Part shown: piece after piece, positions 6,573 to 7,711 of the stretch
Position numbering within the stretch: position 1 is the stretch's first letter
How the letters are laid out: each line of letters opens with the position of its first letter
From: JACRBK01 sp964427955
Lineage (GTDB): Bacteria > Chloroflexota > Anaerolineae > Aggregatilineales > Aggregatilineaceae
NCBI GenBank assembly: GCA_964427955.1
Contig: CAYRWY010000293.1
Coordinates: 1 to 7,711, forward strand
DNA: 7,711 nt
Reading direction: 5' to 3'
The notes under the pieces: model-generated
The model's database searches: none
The model's input: the letters and a program-made list of their open reading frames with translations, nothing else
What the model was told of the DNA's origin: nothing
Position numbers and translations under genes: made by a program

Positions 6573-7711
6573 ATGAAAGAACGTCATACTGATATTCTGG
6601 TGGTTGGGGGTGGATTAGGTGGTATCGCGGCGGCCCTCGCGGCGCTGCGCATGGGCCAGAACGTGATCCTGACCGAAGAAACCGACTGGATCGGCGGACA
6701 GCTCACCGCTCAAGCTGTGCCCCCCGACGAGCACCCCTGGATCGAAACCACCGGCTGTACCAACAGCTACCGCCGCCTGACTCAAGGCATTCGCGATTAC
6801 TACCGGCGCAACTATCCCCTGCTGTCAGAAGCCCGCCAGATCGTGAACTTCAACCCGGGCGCCGGGCATGTCAGCCGGTTATGTCACGAGCCGCGCGTCG
6901 CCCTGGCGGTTTTGGAAGAAATGTTCGCGCCCTATCGCTCCCGACGACAGATCGACGTACTGCTCCGCCACCGTCCCGTGGCCGTCGACACCGACGGCGA
7001 CTATCTCCGGTCTGTGACCTTCATCAGCGATGAAACGGATCAGAAAACGGTCATCCAAGCACCCTACATTATCGACGCGACTGAACTGGGAGATCTGCTC
7101 GCGCTCGGCAACGTCGAACATGTCATCGGGGCCGAAAGTCAAGCGGAGACGGGCGAATGGCACGCGCTTGAGGGCGCGGCGAATCCGCTCGATCAACAGG
7201 CCGTCACCTGGTGTTTTGCCCTCGACTACCTGCCCGGCGAGCAGCATGTCATCGACAAACCAGCGGAGTACGACTTCTGGCGATCCTATCAAGCTGAATT
7301 CTGGCCCGGACCCCAGCTTGGCTGGCGCGATATCGATCCGCAGACGCTATCGCCCCGCCACCGCGCGATTTTCCATCATGCCCCTCAGCGCGGCGCGCTC
7401 GATGATGGCAGCTTCTGGTTCTACCGGCGCATTTTCAATGAGGCTTATTATCCCGACGGCCTGTATCCTAGCGGCATCACCCTTGTCAACTGGCCGCAGA
7501 TTGACTACTGGCTGGGGCCATTGGTGGGCGTCACCGAGTCAGAGAAACAGAAGAATCTGCACCGTGCGCAGCAGTTGAGTCTATCCTTCTTGTATTGGAT
7601 GCAGACGGAAGCTCCGCGCTATGATGGCGGGGTTGGATACCCCGGCTTACGCTTACGTCACGATGTGGTAGGGACGACCGATGGACTGGCGAAGGCGGTG
7701 TATATCCGTGA
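6573..7711 (+). CDS. FAD-dependent oxidoreductase (FAD_oxidored family), 3' end outside window
   Basis: A cytoplasmic flavoenzyme; 379 codons are present and the frame runs off the right edge without a stop. The N-terminus HTDILVVGGGLGGIAAALAA holds the FAD-binding Rossmann motif GxGxxG (G12, G14, G17), followed by the acidic residues E35/E36 after the second strand and IGGQLTAQAVP. Further family-like landmarks are CHEPRVALAVLEEM (104-117), IIDATELGDLLALG (166-179), NWPQIDYW (306-313) and LSFLYWMQTEAP (338-348), which match the broad FAD-dependent oxidoreductase family often found near polysaccharide and sugar-uptake genes. Cysteines at 62, 104 and 214 are present, but no active-site role can be assigned. 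AAAGG at 6562-6566 is 6 bases before the ATG. The gene starts two bases after the second permease stop, so its job is probably tied to the imported compound, for example oxidation of a sugar or polyol. Substrate and electron acceptor are unknown. Confidence 0.9.
   Translation, partial: MKERHTDILVVGGGLGGIAAALAALRMGQNVILTEETDWIGGQLTAQAVPPDEHPWIETTGCTNSYRRLTQGIRDYYRRNYPLLSEARQIVNFNPGAGHVSRLCHEPRVALAVLEEMFAPYRSRRQIDVLLRHRPVAVDTDGDYLRSVTFISDETDQKTVIQAPYIIDATELGDLLALGNVEHVIGAESQAETGEWHALEGAANPLDQQAVTWCFALDYLPGEQHVIDKPAEYDFWRSYQAEFWPGPQLGWRDIDPQTLSPRHRAIFHHAPQRGALDDGSFWFYRRIFNEAYYPDGLYPSGITLVNWPQIDYWLGPLVGVTESEKQKNLHRAQQLSLSFLYWMQTEAPRYDGGVGYPGLRLRHDVVGTTDGLAKAVYIR

Noticed and set aside
7030..7578. 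Plus-strand frame of 182 codons inside the flavoenzyme gene
   Set aside because: It is the wrong frame: Ser/Arg-rich and featureless, whereas the frame from 6573 gives a coherent FAD-binding protein through the right edge.
1..7711. CRISPR array, insertion sequence, prophage or defence genes
   Set aside because: No spaced repeat array, terminal inverted repeats, transposase, integrase, phage or nuclease signature was seen; the only direct repeats are in the Pro/Thr-coding linkers.

Overview
The window looks like chromosomal DNA from a Chloroflexota-type bacterium, probably Anaerolineae-like. This is inference. It rests on moderately GC-rich coding DNA with a strong G/C third-position preference, on a secreted multidomain protein with long Pro/Thr linkers (repeated PTP/VPTELPT units), and on a CUT1-type sugar ABC operon without its own ATPase. 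No 16S gene or other marker is present to fix the taxon.

Layout. Bases 3-1766 (+) hold the 3' part of a large secreted or cell-surface protein: two fibronectin-III-like modules, a carbohydrate-binding-like beta-sandwich, a Pro/Thr linker, a second jelly-roll-like domain and a Pro/Thr tail. Its reading frame is open through the left edge. A perfect 12-bp hairpin at 1787-1816 separates it from a short minus-strand coding stretch (1829-2047), which is an unrecognised small gene or a gene remnant. At 2120-2147 there is a strong sigma70-like promoter, followed directly by a 16-bp inverted repeat that looks like an operator. They precede a LacI-family regulator (2200-3246). Then follow, all on the plus strand, an extracellular sugar-binding protein (3319-4698), a stem-loop (4719-4747), two inner-membrane permeases of the MalF and MalG type (4772-5710, 5713-6570) and the 5' part of an FAD-dependent oxidoreductase (6573 to the right edge).

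How the genes work together. The LacI-type protein probably senses a sugar or sugar derivative and represses its own promoter and perhaps the whole unit. The binding protein captures the ligand outside the cell and delivers it to the permease heterodimer. An ATPase of the MsmX/UgpC type must come from outside the window. The oxidoreductase starts only 2 bases after the second permease, so it is likely co-translated and may oxidise the imported compound or a product of it. The substrate cannot be read from the sequence.

I found no CRISPR array, RNA gene, insertion sequence, phage gene or recognisable defence system. The most interesting elements are the promoter/operator arrangement of the regulator, the transport-coupled flavoenzyme, the minus-strand orphan fragment and the intercistronic hairpin.
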